Source of the DNA: Megasphaera cerevisiae DSM 20462
GTDB lineage: Bacteria > Bacillota > Negativicutes > Veillonellales > Megasphaeraceae
Direction: 5' to 3'
Assembly: GCF_001045675.1 (NCBI RefSeq)
Contig: NZ_LEKT01000006.1
Coordinates: forward strand, 31,797 to 95,796
Length of the DNA stretch: 64,000 nucleotides
Positions 44,806 through 54,957 of the stretch are shown in pieces. The notes under the pieces are model-generated. The model worked only from the letters and a program-made list of their open reading frames with translations. It was not told where the DNA came from and did not search any database. The translations under genes and the position numbers were made by a program. Every line of letters starts with the position of its first letter. Position 1 is the stretch's first letter.

Positions 44806-45201
44806 TCAGTGTTCCAATACAAATGCATCCGGAAACAGTTCTTCCAATGTGACGATTTTATACGTATCGTCATGTTTCACCATAATAATGTACGGAATAC
44901 GGAATTCCGCCATTACCTGCCTGCAGGCCCCGCAAGGCACCGTGTAGTCAGCTCCGTCACCGGCCACTGCCAACGCCTGGAACTGCAAACATCCCATGAC
45001 CACAGCATGGGTCAGGGCATTCCGCTCAGCACACAGCGTGAGTCCATAAGAAGCGTTTTCTACATTGCACCCCGTATATATATCATCGTTTACTCCCAAA
45101 ACCGCCGCCCCGACAGTAAAATGTGAATACGGAGCATAGGCATGGTGCTGTGCATTTCTGGCTGCTGCCAGCAGACGCAGGCAGGCCTCCCTGCCAATCA
45201 T
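44806..45201 (-). CDS. cdd: Cytidine deaminase
   Basis: The 131-residue enzyme has the zinc motifs TLCAERNALTHAV and VPCGACRQVMAEF, and an N-terminal AYAPYSHFTVGAAVL. It deaminates cytidine/deoxycytidine in pyrimidine salvage. The gene overlaps ybeY by 4 bp, with dgkA of the usual Firmicute cluster absent. Confidence 0.95.
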   Translation of the reverse strand: MIGREACLRLLAAARNAQHHAYAPYSHFTVGAAVLGVNDDIYTGCNVENASYGLTLCAERNALTHAVVMGCLQFQALAVAGDGADYTVPCGACRQVMAEFRIPYIIMVKHDDTYKIVTLEELFPDAFVLEH

Positions 45202-45683
45202 AATTCCTCTCCTTTACGGACATATCCCATACGTTGAAGAATAAATTCTTCTTCCTTTCTCATTTCGGCTTTGTCTTCTGGGACCATATGATCATACCCC
45301 AGAATATGAAGCATTCCATGAATAGTCAGATAGGCTAATTCCCGTTCAAAGGAATGTCCATATTCTTCAGCCTGCTCCCGCACCTTTTCCAATGAAATAA
45401 TAATATCACCCAGCAACGCCGTATCAGGACCGTCATAGCCATCTTCCTCTCCCTCATTAAGGGCAAATGACAAGACATCTGTTGGCCGGTCTATATTCCG
45501 ATACTGCTTATTCAGCTTATGTATATAATCGTTGTGGCACAAAAGAATGCTGATTTCCGCATTGGGTCCCAAGCCATATACTAACGCGGCCTCCTGGCAA
45601 ACCTTTTCAATGACCTGTTCAATGACCTGTTCATAAAGGTCCTGTTGAAATGACGGATCTTCATAGTTCACATTAATGTTCAT
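45198..45683 (-). CDS. ybeY: rRNA maturation endoribonuclease YbeY
   Basis: The 161-residue metalloprotein has the zinc motif HGMLHILGYDH and the upstream segments NKQYRNIDRPTDVLSFAL and LLGDIIISLEKVREQAEEYGHS. It acts in 16S rRNA 3' maturation and ribosome quality control. It follows phoH by 15 bp. Confidence 0.95.
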   Translation of the reverse strand: MNINVNYEDPSFQQDLYEQVIEQVIEKVCQEAALVYGLGPNAEISILLCHNDYIHKLNKQYRNIDRPTDVLSFALNEGEEDGYDGPDTALLGDIIISLEKVREQAEEYGHSFERELAYLTIHGMLHILGYDHMVPEDKAEMRKEEEFILQRMGYVRKGEEL

Positions 45684-45698
45684 ATGCCCTCCCCCTTC

Positions 45699-46661
45699 TT
45701 ACTCGTGCTTGTAAAAGCTGTCGTATGCCCGTATGATGCGGCCCACCATATCATGCCGCACAACGTCCTCATCGGTGAAATTGATCATGCCGATACCGCG
45801 TACATGCTGCAGCACCCGTTGTGCCTCTGTCAGTCCTGACATCTTACGATCCATTAAATCTATTTGCGTGATGTCACCGTTAACGACGACAACGGAGTGA
45901 TTGCCCATACGGGTCAGAAACATTTTCATCTGCTCCCGTGTCGTATTCTGTGCTTCATCAAGAATAATAAAAGACTCCTCCAGCGTACGGCCACGCATAT
46001 ATGCCAGCGGAGCAACTTCTATAATATTACGCGCAACCAGCTTCTGAAACTGTTCGTAGCCAAACATATCCGCCAAGGCATCATACAAGGGGCGCAGATA
46101 CGGATCAATTTTTTCCTGCAGATCCCCAGGAAGAAAGCCCAGTTTTTCACCGGCTTCTACAGCCGGGCGTGTCAATATGATCCGCTCCACTTCCCGATTT
46201 TTAAGGTAATAAGATGCCAGAGCCACCGCCAAATATGTCTTGCCGGTACCAGCCGGCCCAATCCCAAACGTAACCAGATTTTTACGGATCGAATCAACAT
46301 ACATTTTCTGTCCCAGCGTTTTCGGTTTAATAAGACGTCCCCGGGCAGAAATGCTGATCGTATCGCTGTAAATTTTCCGCAATACGTCTGCTCTTCCCTG
46401 GCGGATGAGCGAAGCCGAATAACGGACATGCTGCGTCGTCAAATATGTATTCTCCCGATATAAATATCGCAGCATATTAAGCACGCCTTCTGCATAGCTG
46501 ATATCCGGGTCCTCCCCCGCCATAATGATTTCATTACCGCGTGCCGCTATACGGCAGGCAGGAAATTCCCGCTGCAGCGTTTTTAAAAATTCATCCTTCA
46601 TTCCCAATATTGCTTTGGCTTCTGATATATCCGAAAAAATAAGTCGTTTTTCCATTGGCAA
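45699..46661 (-). CDS. phoH: PhoH family ATPase
   Basis: The 320-residue protein has Walker A GPAGTGKTYLA, RPAVEAGEKLGFLPGDLQEKIDPYLRPLYDAL and Walker B SFIILDEAQNTTREQMKMFLTRMG, with GDITQIDL. It belongs to the PhoH-like (PhoL) branch encoded next to ybeY, and may have an RNA-related role. Confidence 0.93.
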   Translation of the reverse strand: MPMEKRLIFSDISEAKAILGMKDEFLKTLQREFPACRIAARGNEIIMAGEDPDISYAEGVLNMLRYLYRENTYLTTQHVRYSASLIRQGRADVLRKIYSDTISISARGRLIKPKTLGQKMYVDSIRKNLVTFGIGPAGTGKTYLAVALASYYLKNREVERIILTRPAVEAGEKLGFLPGDLQEKIDPYLRPLYDALADMFGYEQFQKLVARNIIEVAPLAYMRGRTLEESFIILDEAQNTTREQMKMFLTRMGNHSVVVVNGDITQIDLMDRKMSGLTEAQRVLQHVRGIGMINFTDEDVVRHDMVGRIIRAYDSFYKHE

Positions 46662-46677
46662 TGTTCATTTCCCCTTT

Positions 46678-47631
46678 TTATTGATCCGTAAATTTTCGTA
46701 CGGCCTTGCCTTGCAGATAATCACACTTTTTCCCCTGAAAGGTATCGCGCCGTTGCAATTCAGCATCAATCATATCCCGTATTTTCCACCATCCCATGCC
46801 CCAATTGGCAAATTCTGTCGCTTCTTTAGGCGCTCTGCCGATCAGTCTCTGAAATACGATATCGCTGCGTGTATACTCAAGAAACGTAACGACGCGGTTC
46901 ACATATTCTTCAACCGGTATTAATGATATATCTCCTGCATGATACCACTTGGCCATGACCGTATTTTTAATGATATACAAGGCATGCAGCTTAATTTCAT
47001 GCGTCGGCAGTGCTGAAATAACTTTAGCCGTTTCTACAACGTCCTCCATAGTATCCCAAGGAAGGTCCAATATGACGTGGGTACAATTTCGAAAGAGATA
47101 TGCACGAAGCATCATCATGGCATCAATATATTCCGCCAGTGTATGTCCCCTGTTTATTTTCTGCAAGGTTTTATAATTCACAGTTTGGAGTCCCAATTCC
47201 ACCAGAATATCCACTCCGTATTCTTCTCTGATTTCAGCCATAATATCCAAATAAACCGGATGAATACAGTCTGGCCGGGTAGCAATAGCAATCCCGACAA
47301 TATCCGGCTGGCAGGCAGTTTTTAAATACTGTCGGAATACATCCGGCCGGATATAGGTATTGGTAAAATTTTGAAAATACGCAATAAATTTACGCGCTTT
47401 GTATTTAGGTCCTATATGCGCAATATTGGCCTCGATCTGCTGATCGACAGTCAAAGAGGCAGGCAGGTTTTCATAGCCGGCCCCAATCGTACCGCAAAAG
47501 GCGCAGCCGTAAGTCCCTAATGTGCCATCTCTGTTTGGGCATGTATCAGGAATGCTGATTGGCAATTTATACACCTTTTCACCATATGTTTGTTTCAAAT
47601 AGGAAGAATATACATTATATCGTTCGTCCAT
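46678..47631 (-). CDS. Radical SAM protein, TIGR01212/YtqA family
   Basis: The 317-residue protein starts MDERYNVYSSYLKQTYGEKVYKLPISI at 47631 after GGGGATAG. Its cluster motif CPNRDGTLGTYGCAFC departs from the usual spacing in the way typical of the TIGR01212 (YhcC/YtqA) family. ATRPDCI and ELGLQTVNYKTLQKINRGHT are also present. The reaction is unknown. It precedes phoH by 16 bp. Confidence 0.88.
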   Translation of the reverse strand: MDERYNVYSSYLKQTYGEKVYKLPISIPDTCPNRDGTLGTYGCAFCGTIGAGYENLPASLTVDQQIEANIAHIGPKYKARKFIAYFQNFTNTYIRPDVFRQYLKTACQPDIVGIAIATRPDCIHPVYLDIMAEIREEYGVDILVELGLQTVNYKTLQKINRGHTLAEYIDAMMMLRAYLFRNCTHVILDLPWDTMEDVVETAKVISALPTHEIKLHALYIIKNTVMAKWYHAGDISLIPVEEYVNRVVTFLEYTRSDIVFQRLIGRAPKEATEFANWGMGWWKIRDMIDAELQRRDTFQGKKCDYLQGKAVRKFTDQ

Positions 47632-47708
47632 ACTATCCCCTTCCCGAACGCTTGTCATAGTATTTAATTTCAAGATATCATCATGGTTTTCTGCATATGG
47701 CCTGCCGC

Positions 47709-49523
47709 TTACACACAACGCCCTGCCTCACTATCCCCAGCGCCTCCAGCCGCTGCAGGCAGAAAAGCGGGGCCCACCGGCCCGGCTGGTATCAGCTGCC
47801 ATGCTGCACGGTTGCGCCGTTTTTCGGCAAGAACATATACGGCCCGTGCCGGCACGGAAACATAACGCTGCAGTTCTGTCGCTGCCTGCTTGCTGACCGG
47901 CCATATACGACAGCGCATTTTTATATCCCGCCAGTTCGTAAAACGGTAATTGGGAATATACTGCCGGAGCCATTCTTCATTTTTGAATATTTCATCAGTA
48001 ACAGCACGGTCGGCTTCCTGCCAGTAAAGAAAATCCGGATTGAGACGAAATCCGAAAAAAGTCAATATATCCAAGCACAGCAATTCCCGTGCCGTCGCTA
48101 TTTCTTTTTCACGCAGCCCCAAGTTTTGACAGATGCACCGCCACAAAAAGCGGCATAGGTTTTCATCTGAAATAGCATTTAAATCCCAATGCTCTGCTAT
48201 CCATGCCTGCGTCACAATATCATACAAGCGAAAAAAATCCGCTGTGAAAAACCGTTCCAGAAAAGACAAGGTATAGCGGAATTTCCCGGCATTATACGTC
48301 CGTTCAAAAACATCTTCAAACACTTTTAAATACTGTATTCGTTCATACGGCAGCCACGCAGTTTCCAAAACCTCATAGGGGCCGCATGGGTCATACCGAT
48401 ATTGTCCGGGATAATCGCGGCGTATGCCTGAACCCTTCAGCAGTTTCAAAAAACCGATTTGCAGCTTGTGTGGATGCAATGCGTAAATATCGTTAAAAGA
48501 TTGCCTCAGATGCGAAAATGTTTCATACGGAAGGCCTACAATTAAATCTAAGTGAAGATGTATTGTCCCGTAGGATACTAGTTTTTCCATAATATATTCA
48601 ATATGAGGCCAATCATTATGCCGGTGAATGGCTTCCAACGTCGGTCCATATGTGGATTGGATTCCCAATTCCATCTGAATACGTCCCCGGGGAGCCTTTG
48701 CCAGCAACGCTAAATCAACCTCTGTCAATACTCCCGGTTCAATTTCTAAATGAAAATTAATTTCTTTTTTCACGTGTATCATATACTCGATCAACGGACG
48801 GTAATGCCGGGGATTGCAATTAAAAGTCCGGTCCACAAATTTGATTTGTCTGACGCCGGCCTGAACAAACAGCTCCAGCTCATGAATCACGCGGGAAACA
48901 GAACGGAACCGCACGGCATCACTCATGCCCGAAAGACAATACTGACAATGAAAAGGACACCCTCTGGAACTTTCGTAATACATAATCTTGTGAGACAACG
49001 CGGACAGGTCTTCCCCTTCATAAGGAAACGGAAGCGTATCCAAATCGTCTACCTCCTGAAAGGTTTCATCCCCGCATATGTGCCCCGCAGCATCCCGTCC
49101 CAGCACGCCGGGAATCACCAGGCCCTTTCTGCCGCTTTGCAGTGCACGGATCAAGGCCGGCACCACAACCTCTCCTTCTCCCTGGAGTACATAGTCGATG
49201 TCTTCGTGCTGCTCCAATATGCTTCGCGCCGTATAAGAAACCTCCGGGCCACCTGCAAATACCGTCACCTGCGGCATCACTTTTTTAATCAGGCAAATAA
49301 GATGGCATGTCATTTCTATATTCCATATGTAACAGGAAAAACCGATAATATCCGCATGAAACTGATATATATGCCGTAAAATATCACTCGCATTTTGATT
49401 GATCGTATATTCTGCCGTAAAAACAGGTACCGCGCCTTTTTGAAGACAGGCAGTGCGGAGACAGCGCAGTGCCAATGAAGAATGAATGAATTTAGCGTTT
49501 AAGGTTGTCAGCAGTATGGTCAT
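47709..49523 (-). CDS. B12-binding-domain radical SAM protein (DUF4080)
   Basis: The 604-residue protein has an N-terminal cobalamin-binding-like domain (FHADIIGFSCYIWNIEMTCHLICLIKKVMPQVTVFAGGPEVSY). A radical SAM core with ESSRGCPFHCQYCLSG (CxxxCxxC) and a C-terminal DUF4080 region (FYERIQYLKVFEDVFERTYNAGKF-like) follow. The substrate is unknown. It lies upstream of the TIGR01212 gene; the C-terminal ~30 residues are Ala/Gly-rich and look unstructured. Confidence 0.87.
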   Translation of the reverse strand: MTILLTTLNAKFIHSSLALRCLRTACLQKGAVPVFTAEYTINQNASDILRHIYQFHADIIGFSCYIWNIEMTCHLICLIKKVMPQVTVFAGGPEVSYTARSILEQHEDIDYVLQGEGEVVVPALIRALQSGRKGLVIPGVLGRDAAGHICGDETFQEVDDLDTLPFPYEGEDLSALSHKIMYYESSRGCPFHCQYCLSGMSDAVRFRSVSRVIHELELFVQAGVRQIKFVDRTFNCNPRHYRPLIEYMIHVKKEINFHLEIEPGVLTEVDLALLAKAPRGRIQMELGIQSTYGPTLEAIHRHNDWPHIEYIMEKLVSYGTIHLHLDLIVGLPYETFSHLRQSFNDIYALHPHKLQIGFLKLLKGSGIRRDYPGQYRYDPCGPYEVLETAWLPYERIQYLKVFEDVFERTYNAGKFRYTLSFLERFFTADFFRLYDIVTQAWIAEHWDLNAISDENLCRFLWRCICQNLGLREKEIATARELLCLDILTFFGFRLNPDFLYWQEADRAVTDEIFKNEEWLRQYIPNYRFTNWRDIKMRCRIWPVSKQAATELQRYVSVPARAVYVLAEKRRNRAAWQLIPAGPVGPAFLPAAAGGAGDSEAGRCV

Positions 49524-49686
49524 GAAAACTCTCTTTTCGTGTATGAATAGAAAAAATGCTTCTACGTTTAATTATACTACAGGAACGAGCGACTATCCAG
49601 CGTTTTCTTCGGCTCTCCTTCTCTATGATTTTACTGCAATATATGATAGTATAGTAACATATATTGGATAATAGGGAGGCATATAT

Positions 49687-51588
49687 ATGCTGAAAATTGG
49701 TCTTGCCCAAATCAATGTGCATGCCGGCGATCCGCGTTATAATACGGCCGTTATAAAAGATAACATTATACAAGCCAAAGATGCCGGCTGTGATATCATC
49801 ATTTTTCCCGAGCTTTCTATTCCCGGATATTTTATCGGTGATATATGGGATCAGCCTGACTATATTGATGACTGTGTCCGCTTTGGAGAGGAAATTCAGG
49901 CCGCATCGGACGGCATTACCGTTATTTACGGTAATGTTGCCAAGGAAGCCGGACGGGTCAATTTGGACGGCAGAACAAGAAAATACAACGCCATGTTCGT
50001 CGCTCACAATGGCAGACTGATTTCCCCGGCCCGTTCCCCTTATCCGTTCTATATTAAAACCTTGCTTCCAAACTATCGGGAATTCAGTGATATTCGTTAT
50101 TTTACATCTCTTATGGAAGTTGCTCAGGAACGGCATGCCTTTCCTGAAGACTTTCTGTCCCCGGTGCAAATCACCTTTGATGACGGACGTACCCTTTGTA
50201 TGGGACCCCTTATCTGCGAAGATAGCTGGGATGAAAATTACCCCTTTAAACCTATGTCGTATCTGGGTCAAACCTATGACATTGATCTCTTTATCAATAT
50301 TTCCTGTTCTCCATTTACACTGGGAAAGACAGGACGCCGTCATCGGCTTTTCGGCCAAGCCATCGATAAAATCTCCAGACCCGCTCTCTATGTCAACAGT
50401 ACGGGAATCCAAAACAACGGCAAGAACATTTATACCTTCGACGGCGCCAGCGGTGCCTATGACCGCGACGGCACCCTGCATTACGAATGCCAGCCTTTTA
50501 AAGAAGAACTGGCTTTTGTCCAATATGATGAAACCCTGCGTAAATTCGTATCGCCCGCTCATATCAACGCGCGGCAGAACGATACCGCCGATATTTACAC
50601 CAGCCTTCATTTCGGAATGCAATCTTTTTTAGAAAATATTGGTGTCGATAAAGTCGTTATCGGCGTATCCGGCGGTATTGACTCGGCTGTCAACGCAGCT
50701 CTTTATGCGTCCATACTTCCGCCGGAGCATATTCTGCTCGTCAATATGCCCAGCTGTTACAATTCCGAACTGACCAAGGGCCTGGCCAGGGATTTGGCAG
50801 ATAATATCGGCTGCCTCTATACCGTCGTACCGGTACAAGACAGCCTGGAACTGACACGCCGGCAATTTGACGAAACTCCCCTGTACCGTCAGGATACCGC
50901 GGCAGGACATTTAAAACTGACCTCCTTTATCGAAGAAAATATCCAGGCTCGTGACCGTTCAAGCCGTATTCTGGCCGCTGCCGCAGCAGCTTTCGGCGGC
51001 GTATTTACATGCAATGCCAACAAAGCGGAATCAGCCGTCGGCTATGCGACTCTGTACGGCGACAGTGCCGGATTTTTAGCAGCCACGGCAGATTTATGGA
51101 AGCATCAGATATACGATCTGGCCAGTTACCTCAATGAGCACGTCTTTCAGCGTGAAGTTATCCCGCAGGGCAGTATCGACATCGTCCCCAGCGCGGAACT
51201 ATCGGCCAGCCAGGATGTCACCCAGGGACAGGGCGACCCTCTTATATATCCGTATCATGATTATCTCTTCGCTGCTTTTATCGAACGCTGGCAGCGAGCT
51301 ACTCCGGAGTCTATTTTGGACTGGTACCTGCAGGGAACGCTGGAAAAGCATATTGGCTGCCCCGTAAATGTCCGCACGCTTTTTCCTCATCCGGCTGATT
51401 TTATTGCCGATCTGGAAAAATGGTGGCGTCTTATTGCCGGCTTTGCCGTCGCCAAACGAATTCAAAGCCCGCCGCTTATCTCCATCAGCCGCCGCTCCTT
51501 CGGCAACGATCTGCGTGAATCCCAGCTTGGACCCTACCTCACAACACGTTATCTGGAATTAAAAAAGGAATGCCTCCGCCATGCATAG
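49687..51588 (+). CDS. nadE: Glutamine-dependent NAD+ synthetase
   Basis: The 633-residue enzyme starts after GGGAGG. The N-terminal nitrilase-type glutaminase domain has FPELSIPGY, Lys in PNYREFSDIRYF and Cys in LICEDSWDENYPF. The C-terminal ammonia-ligase domain has the P-loop VSGGIDSAVNAAL and NKAESAVGYATLYGDSAGFLAATADLWKHQIYDL. It amidates deamido-NAD. It is monocistronic and divergent from the radical SAM operon. Confidence 0.95.
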   Translation: MLKIGLAQINVHAGDPRYNTAVIKDNIIQAKDAGCDIIIFPELSIPGYFIGDIWDQPDYIDDCVRFGEEIQAASDGITVIYGNVAKEAGRVNLDGRTRKYNAMFVAHNGRLISPARSPYPFYIKTLLPNYREFSDIRYFTSLMEVAQERHAFPEDFLSPVQITFDDGRTLCMGPLICEDSWDENYPFKPMSYLGQTYDIDLFINISCSPFTLGKTGRRHRLFGQAIDKISRPALYVNSTGIQNNGKNIYTFDGASGAYDRDGTLHYECQPFKEELAFVQYDETLRKFVSPAHINARQNDTADIYTSLHFGMQSFLENIGVDKVVIGVSGGIDSAVNAALYASILPPEHILLVNMPSCYNSELTKGLARDLADNIGCLYTVVPVQDSLELTRRQFDETPLYRQDTAAGHLKLTSFIEENIQARDRSSRILAAAAAAFGGVFTCNANKAESAVGYATLYGDSAGFLAATADLWKHQIYDLASYLNEHVFQREVIPQGSIDIVPSAELSASQDVTQGQGDPLIYPYHDYLFAAFIERWQRATPESILDWYLQGTLEKHIGCPVNVRTLFPHPADFIADLEKWWRLIAGFAVAKRIQSPPLISISRRSFGNDLRESQLGPYLTTRYLELKKECLRHA

Positions 51589-51596
51589 CTGATTAT

Positions 51597-51644
51597 AAAA
51601 GGATCCCGTCAAACAGAATTCAAGCTGTTTGACGGGATCCTTTT
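51597..51644 (+). terminator. Intrinsic terminator after nadE
   Basis: AAAAGGATCCCGTCAAACAG (51597-51616) and CTGTTTGACGGGATCCTTTT (51625-51644) form a perfect 20-bp stem with an 8-nt loop, ending in T residues. Confidence 0.9.
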
Positions 51645-51741
51645 ATCGTATTGAATGTTCCCCTTCATACATAGGTCTGCTATTTGAGCCATCCCAACAT
51701 TTAACATAAAACCCCTATTTTTTAATTTTTTAATTTCAAAT

Positions 51742-51792
51742 AAAAAAAGCGGTAACAACGTCAAGTGATATCACCTGACGTTGTTACCGCTT
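51742..51792 (-). terminator. Intrinsic terminator of the RND efflux operon
   Basis: AAGCGGTAACAACGTCA (51747-51763) and TGACGTTGTTACCGCTT (51776-51792) form a 17-bp stem whose loop holds a nested palindrome (GTGATATCAC). Minus-strand transcription then meets seven T residues. Confidence 0.88.
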
Positions 51793-51817
51793 AACGCAGT
51801 CATGCCGGTTATGCGAA

Positions 51818-54800
51818 TTATATTTTTTTGCGAATTGGCTTATGCCCTATATTTTCAACAAGGATAAATAACATAGGAATAAGCAACACTCCCAAAACAG
51901 TCGCCATCGTCGTACCAAATACAACGGTAATCCCCATGGTAACACGAGATGCTGCACCAGCCCCGGTAGCTAGTGCCAGCGGCACAGACCCTACGACAAA
52001 GGCCAGGGATGTCATGATAATAGGACGAAGACGAATCTTGGCAGCTTCAATGGCCGCCGACACGGGATCCATGCCCCACTTGTCCACACGAACCTTAGCG
52101 TATTCAATAATCAGAATAGCATTTTTAGCAGCCAAACCAATAACTGCTAGAATACCGATTTGAAAGTAAATATTGTTTGTTTGATCAAATAAATAGGTAA
52201 ACAGCGTGGCCCCAAACAAACCAGTCGGGACGCTGAATAATACGGCAAACGGTACCTTCCAGCTTTCGTATAATGCCGCCAATACCAAGAATACGAAGAG
52301 AATCGCCAGTCCAAAGACATAAATCGTCTTGTTGCCCGCTTCCACTTCTTCACGGCTCATGCCGGCCCATTCATAAGTATAGCCTTCACCAAGTGTATCC
52401 TTTGCAACCTCTTCCAAAGCCTTCAGGGCATCACCGGAGCTACGTCCTGCAGACGGCGCCCCCATGACCTTGATCGAAGGATAATCATTAAAACGGTTCA
52501 GAATCGAAGCAGAACCAATCAGTCTGGGCCGCACGAAGTTTGCCACAGATACAAGATCATCATTGGAATTCCGGACATATAAATGATTATTATCTTCAAT
52601 GGTCTTTCGGAAATCAGGTGCAGCTTGAATGATAACCTTAAAGTTACGGCCAAAAATAGTAAAATCATTGATTTGATAGGAACCATAAAAAGCTTGAAGC
52701 GTAGTATATAAAGAGCTCAAGGATACGCCCTCTTTTGCTACCTTATCTCTGTCAATATCCAAATGATACCCTGGGGTGTCATTAGAAAATGCCGTATACA
52801 CAGAACCAATTTCCGGACGTTTTCGAGCTTCCCCAATAAACTTCTGTACAGTTGCATTCAATTCATCCGTCGTGTGGCCGCCCCGGTCTTCAATCTGCAT
52901 CGTAAACCCTGAGGATACACCCATGCCGTCGATCGGCGGCGGATTGATAGCTACGATGGAGGCCTGTGGAATCTGCATTCCGTGTGCCATTATTTTACCG
53001 ACCAGCGTATCAACTGATAAATCCTTCGTTTCACGCTTGCTCCAGTCTTCCATAGATACGAAAGCAACAGCACCATTCGATTTAGCGCCGCCGGCCAGAA
53101 TATTAAAACCGACAACATTCATGGCCTGTGTGACACCTGGCTGCGATTCGATCCATTTGCCCAAGTCAACGGCAATCTGTTTGGTCTCCGTCTGTGAGGT
53201 TCCTTCAGGAAGAGTGGTATTAACCATGACAAACCCATTATCTTCAGCAGGGACAAATCCGGTAGGGATAATCATGAAAAATCCCACGGCTATGCCGGAA
53301 ATGAGAATGAGGAACGCAACGCACCATTTCAAGCGCATCTGCAAATATGCCAATCGGATGCCATACCAATTGATCAGCCGATCAAATTCCGTATTAAATT
53401 TCTGGAAGAACTTGAAGAGCCCTCCGGCATTTTCTGTCGGTTTATGTACCTTTAAAATAGTAGCGCACATCGCCGGAGTCAGTGTCAGGGCAACAAAAGC
53501 CGAAATAGCAACAGATACCGCAATCGTCAACGCAAACTGCCGATACAGTACGCCGCTCATACCGCTTAAAAATCCAACAGGTACAAACACCGATGCCAAT
53601 ACGCAGGCGACCCCGATAACCGGATTCTGCACATTCTGCATCGCAATAATCGTAGCCTCTCGCGGCGACTTACTATTATATTTTATTTCATATTCCACCG
53701 CTTCAATAACAACAATGGCATCATCGACCAGCAGGCCAATAGCTAATACCATAGCAAACAGTGTCAATGTGTTAATGGAGAATCCCAATACCTTGAAGCA
53801 GGCAAATGTACCAAGAAGCGATACCGGAACAGCAATCAATGGAATCAGCGTAGAGCGTCCGCTCTGCAGAAACAGATACACAATCGCTGCTACAAGCAGC
53901 AGGGCTTCAATGAATGTTTTGATAACTTCTTCAATAGAAGCTGTTACAAATTTTGTACTATCGTAAATAATTCTATAATTCAAATCAGAAGGAAAAGACT
54001 GACTTGCCTTTTCCAATACACTCATAACCCCTTTTACACTTTGCATCGCATTGGCATCAGAGGTCAGACTGACCATAAATGCCGCATTCGGCTGTCCGTC
54101 GAAATTCCCGGCTACGGAATAATCCTTAGAACCGAGATCTACGGTCGCAACATCACCGACACGGACCATCGTACCGTCAGAATTAGTACGAATAATAACC
54201 TTTTTAAACTCGTCAGCAGTCTGCAAACGTCCGTCTGCACGCAGACTATACTGGAAAGCCTGGGTGCTCGCCGCCGGCTGAGAACCGAGCGTGCCGACAG
54301 CTGCCTGTGTATTCTGCGCGGTAATAGCCGAAATAACATCGGTCGGTGTCACCTTGAGGATATTCATCTTCATGGGATCCAGCCAAATCCGCATAGCATA
54401 ATCAGAGCCAAATTCCTGCACATTCCCAATACCCGGTACCGATTTCAACGCATCCATAAAAAACTGCGTAGCATAGTTTTTCATGAAGGTAGCATCATAC
54501 GAGCCATTCGGCGAATACAACGCAAATACCATAGCCGTTGAACTTGTAGATTTTTTAACAGTAACGCCGGTAGTCGTGACTTCTTCCGGCAACGTAGATG
54601 ATATCTGACTGACACGGTTTTGTGTATTGACCATATCCATATCATCGTTGCTGCCCGTTTCAAACTGAGCCGTCAGCGAATACGTCCCGTTATCGTTACT
54701 GGAGCTTTCCATATTGACTAAATCATCGACACCAATCATCTGACGTTCGATAACACCAGCAACGGTATCTCCAATAACCTGTGAATTCGCACCTGTATAG

Positions 54801-54946
54801 GTTGCGGATACGCTGATCTGCGGCGGCGTAACATTCGGATATTTAGCGATAGGCAGGGTTGCCATTGACAATAACCCCAGAATAGAAATAATCAGGGATA
54901 TGACAACTGCAAAGATGGGCCTGTCAATAAAAAATTTTGATATCAC
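51818..54946 (-). CDS. RND multidrug efflux permease (AcrB/HAE1 type)
   Basis: The 1042-residue protein starts MISKFFIDRPIFAVVISLIISILG, the classical HAE1 opening. It has twelve predicted helices, with the proton-relay aspartates in LAIGLLVDDAIVVIEAVE and FVPVGFLSGMSGVLYRQFALTIAVSVAISAFVALTLTPAMCA. Two large periplasmic porter loops are present. It pairs with the membrane-fusion protein encoded 11 bp upstream. No outer-membrane TolC-like gene is adjacent. Confidence 0.94.
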   Translation of the reverse strand: MISKFFIDRPIFAVVISLIISILGLLSMATLPIAKYPNVTPPQISVSATYTGANSQVIGDTVAGVIERQMIGVDDLVNMESSSNDNGTYSLTAQFETGSNDDMDMVNTQNRVSQISSTLPEEVTTTGVTVKKSTSSTAMVFALYSPNGSYDATFMKNYATQFFMDALKSVPGIGNVQEFGSDYAMRIWLDPMKMNILKVTPTDVISAITAQNTQAAVGTLGSQPAASTQAFQYSLRADGRLQTADEFKKVIIRTNSDGTMVRVGDVATVDLGSKDYSVAGNFDGQPNAAFMVSLTSDANAMQSVKGVMSVLEKASQSFPSDLNYRIIYDSTKFVTASIEEVIKTFIEALLLVAAIVYLFLQSGRSTLIPLIAVPVSLLGTFACFKVLGFSINTLTLFAMVLAIGLLVDDAIVVIEAVEYEIKYNSKSPREATIIAMQNVQNPVIGVACVLASVFVPVGFLSGMSGVLYRQFALTIAVSVAISAFVALTLTPAMCATILKVHKPTENAGGLFKFFQKFNTEFDRLINWYGIRLAYLQMRLKWCVAFLILISGIAVGFFMIIPTGFVPAEDNGFVMVNTTLPEGTSQTETKQIAVDLGKWIESQPGVTQAMNVVGFNILAGGAKSNGAVAFVSMEDWSKRETKDLSVDTLVGKIMAHGMQIPQASIVAINPPPIDGMGVSSGFTMQIEDRGGHTTDELNATVQKFIGEARKRPEIGSVYTAFSNDTPGYHLDIDRDKVAKEGVSLSSLYTTLQAFYGSYQINDFTIFGRNFKVIIQAAPDFRKTIEDNNHLYVRNSNDDLVSVANFVRPRLIGSASILNRFNDYPSIKVMGAPSAGRSSGDALKALEEVAKDTLGEGYTYEWAGMSREEVEAGNKTIYVFGLAILFVFLVLAALYESWKVPFAVLFSVPTGLFGATLFTYLFDQTNNIYFQIGILAVIGLAAKNAILIIEYAKVRVDKWGMDPVSAAIEAAKIRLRPIIMTSLAFVVGSVPLALATGAGAASRVTMGITVVFGTTMATVLGVLLIPMLFILVENIGHKPIRKKI

Positions 54947-54957
54947 TGTCTCGCCCC

